Below, piece after piece: positions 5,880 to 5,882 of a DNA stretch of 5,882 bases (position 1 is the first letter of the stretch; every line of letters begins with the position of its first letter). Source of the DNA: Bacillota bacterium (GTDB lineage: Bacteria; Bacillota; Clostridia; Christensenellales; Aristaeellaceae); NCBI GenBank assembly GCA_023415715.1, contig JAEZJP010000296.1, positions 1 to 5,882 of the forward strand. Reading direction: 5' to 3'. Below the pieces are notes generated by a model, which was not told the origin of the DNA, did not search any database, and saw nothing but the letters and a program-made list of their open reading frames with translations. A program made the position numbers and the translations under genes.

Positions 5880-5882
5880 CAG

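Overview
The window looks like a chromosomal segment of a low-to-mid-GC Firmicute, most likely class Clostridia. This rests on Gram-positive-style Shine-Dalgarno sequences, a Gram-positive (DinR-type) LexA box, a lone murC outside a dcw cluster, a class A penicillin-binding protein (PBP) with a C-terminal fibronectin-like domain, and Pro/Thr-rich linkers in a secreted-type protein. The exact taxon cannot be read from this sequence. I see no mobile element, CRISPR array, rRNA or tRNA, and no gene-free stretch longer than about 300 bases.

Layout, left to right. (1) 1-447, plus strand: the C-terminal part of a protein with one peptidoglycan-binding (PG_binding_1) domain between two Pro/Thr-rich linkers; its start lies before the window. 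A GC-rich hairpin with a T-run follows at about 496-531. (2) 530-1417, minus strand: a radical SAM protein of the spore-photoproduct-lyase-like family (COG1533-type), with the CxxxCxxC cluster motif. It has a perfect consensus sigma-A promoter (TTGACA, 17 bp, TATAAT) whose spacer holds a 13/14 match to the Gram-positive LexA box. Its last residues contain QLSMF, which resembles a sliding-clamp-binding peptide. (3) 1629-3038, plus strand: murC, divergent from the radical SAM gene, with its own promoter. (4) About 3062-3091: a 12-bp-stem hairpin between two convergent genes, probably a shared terminator. (5) 3103-5736, minus strand: a bifunctional class A PBP (GT51 transglycosylase plus transpeptidase) with a GTG start and a 146-bp upstream region to the window edge.

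How the genes relate. Three of the four genes concern the cell wall: a wall-binding protein, the ligase that adds the first stem-peptide amino acid (MurC), and a polymerase/cross-linker (PBP). The radical SAM gene is the outlier. Its promoter and C-terminus together suggest a DNA-damage-induced enzyme that may be recruited to the replication clamp. That is the most interesting hypothesis in the window: an SOS-controlled, clamp-tethered radical SAM protein of unknown substrate.
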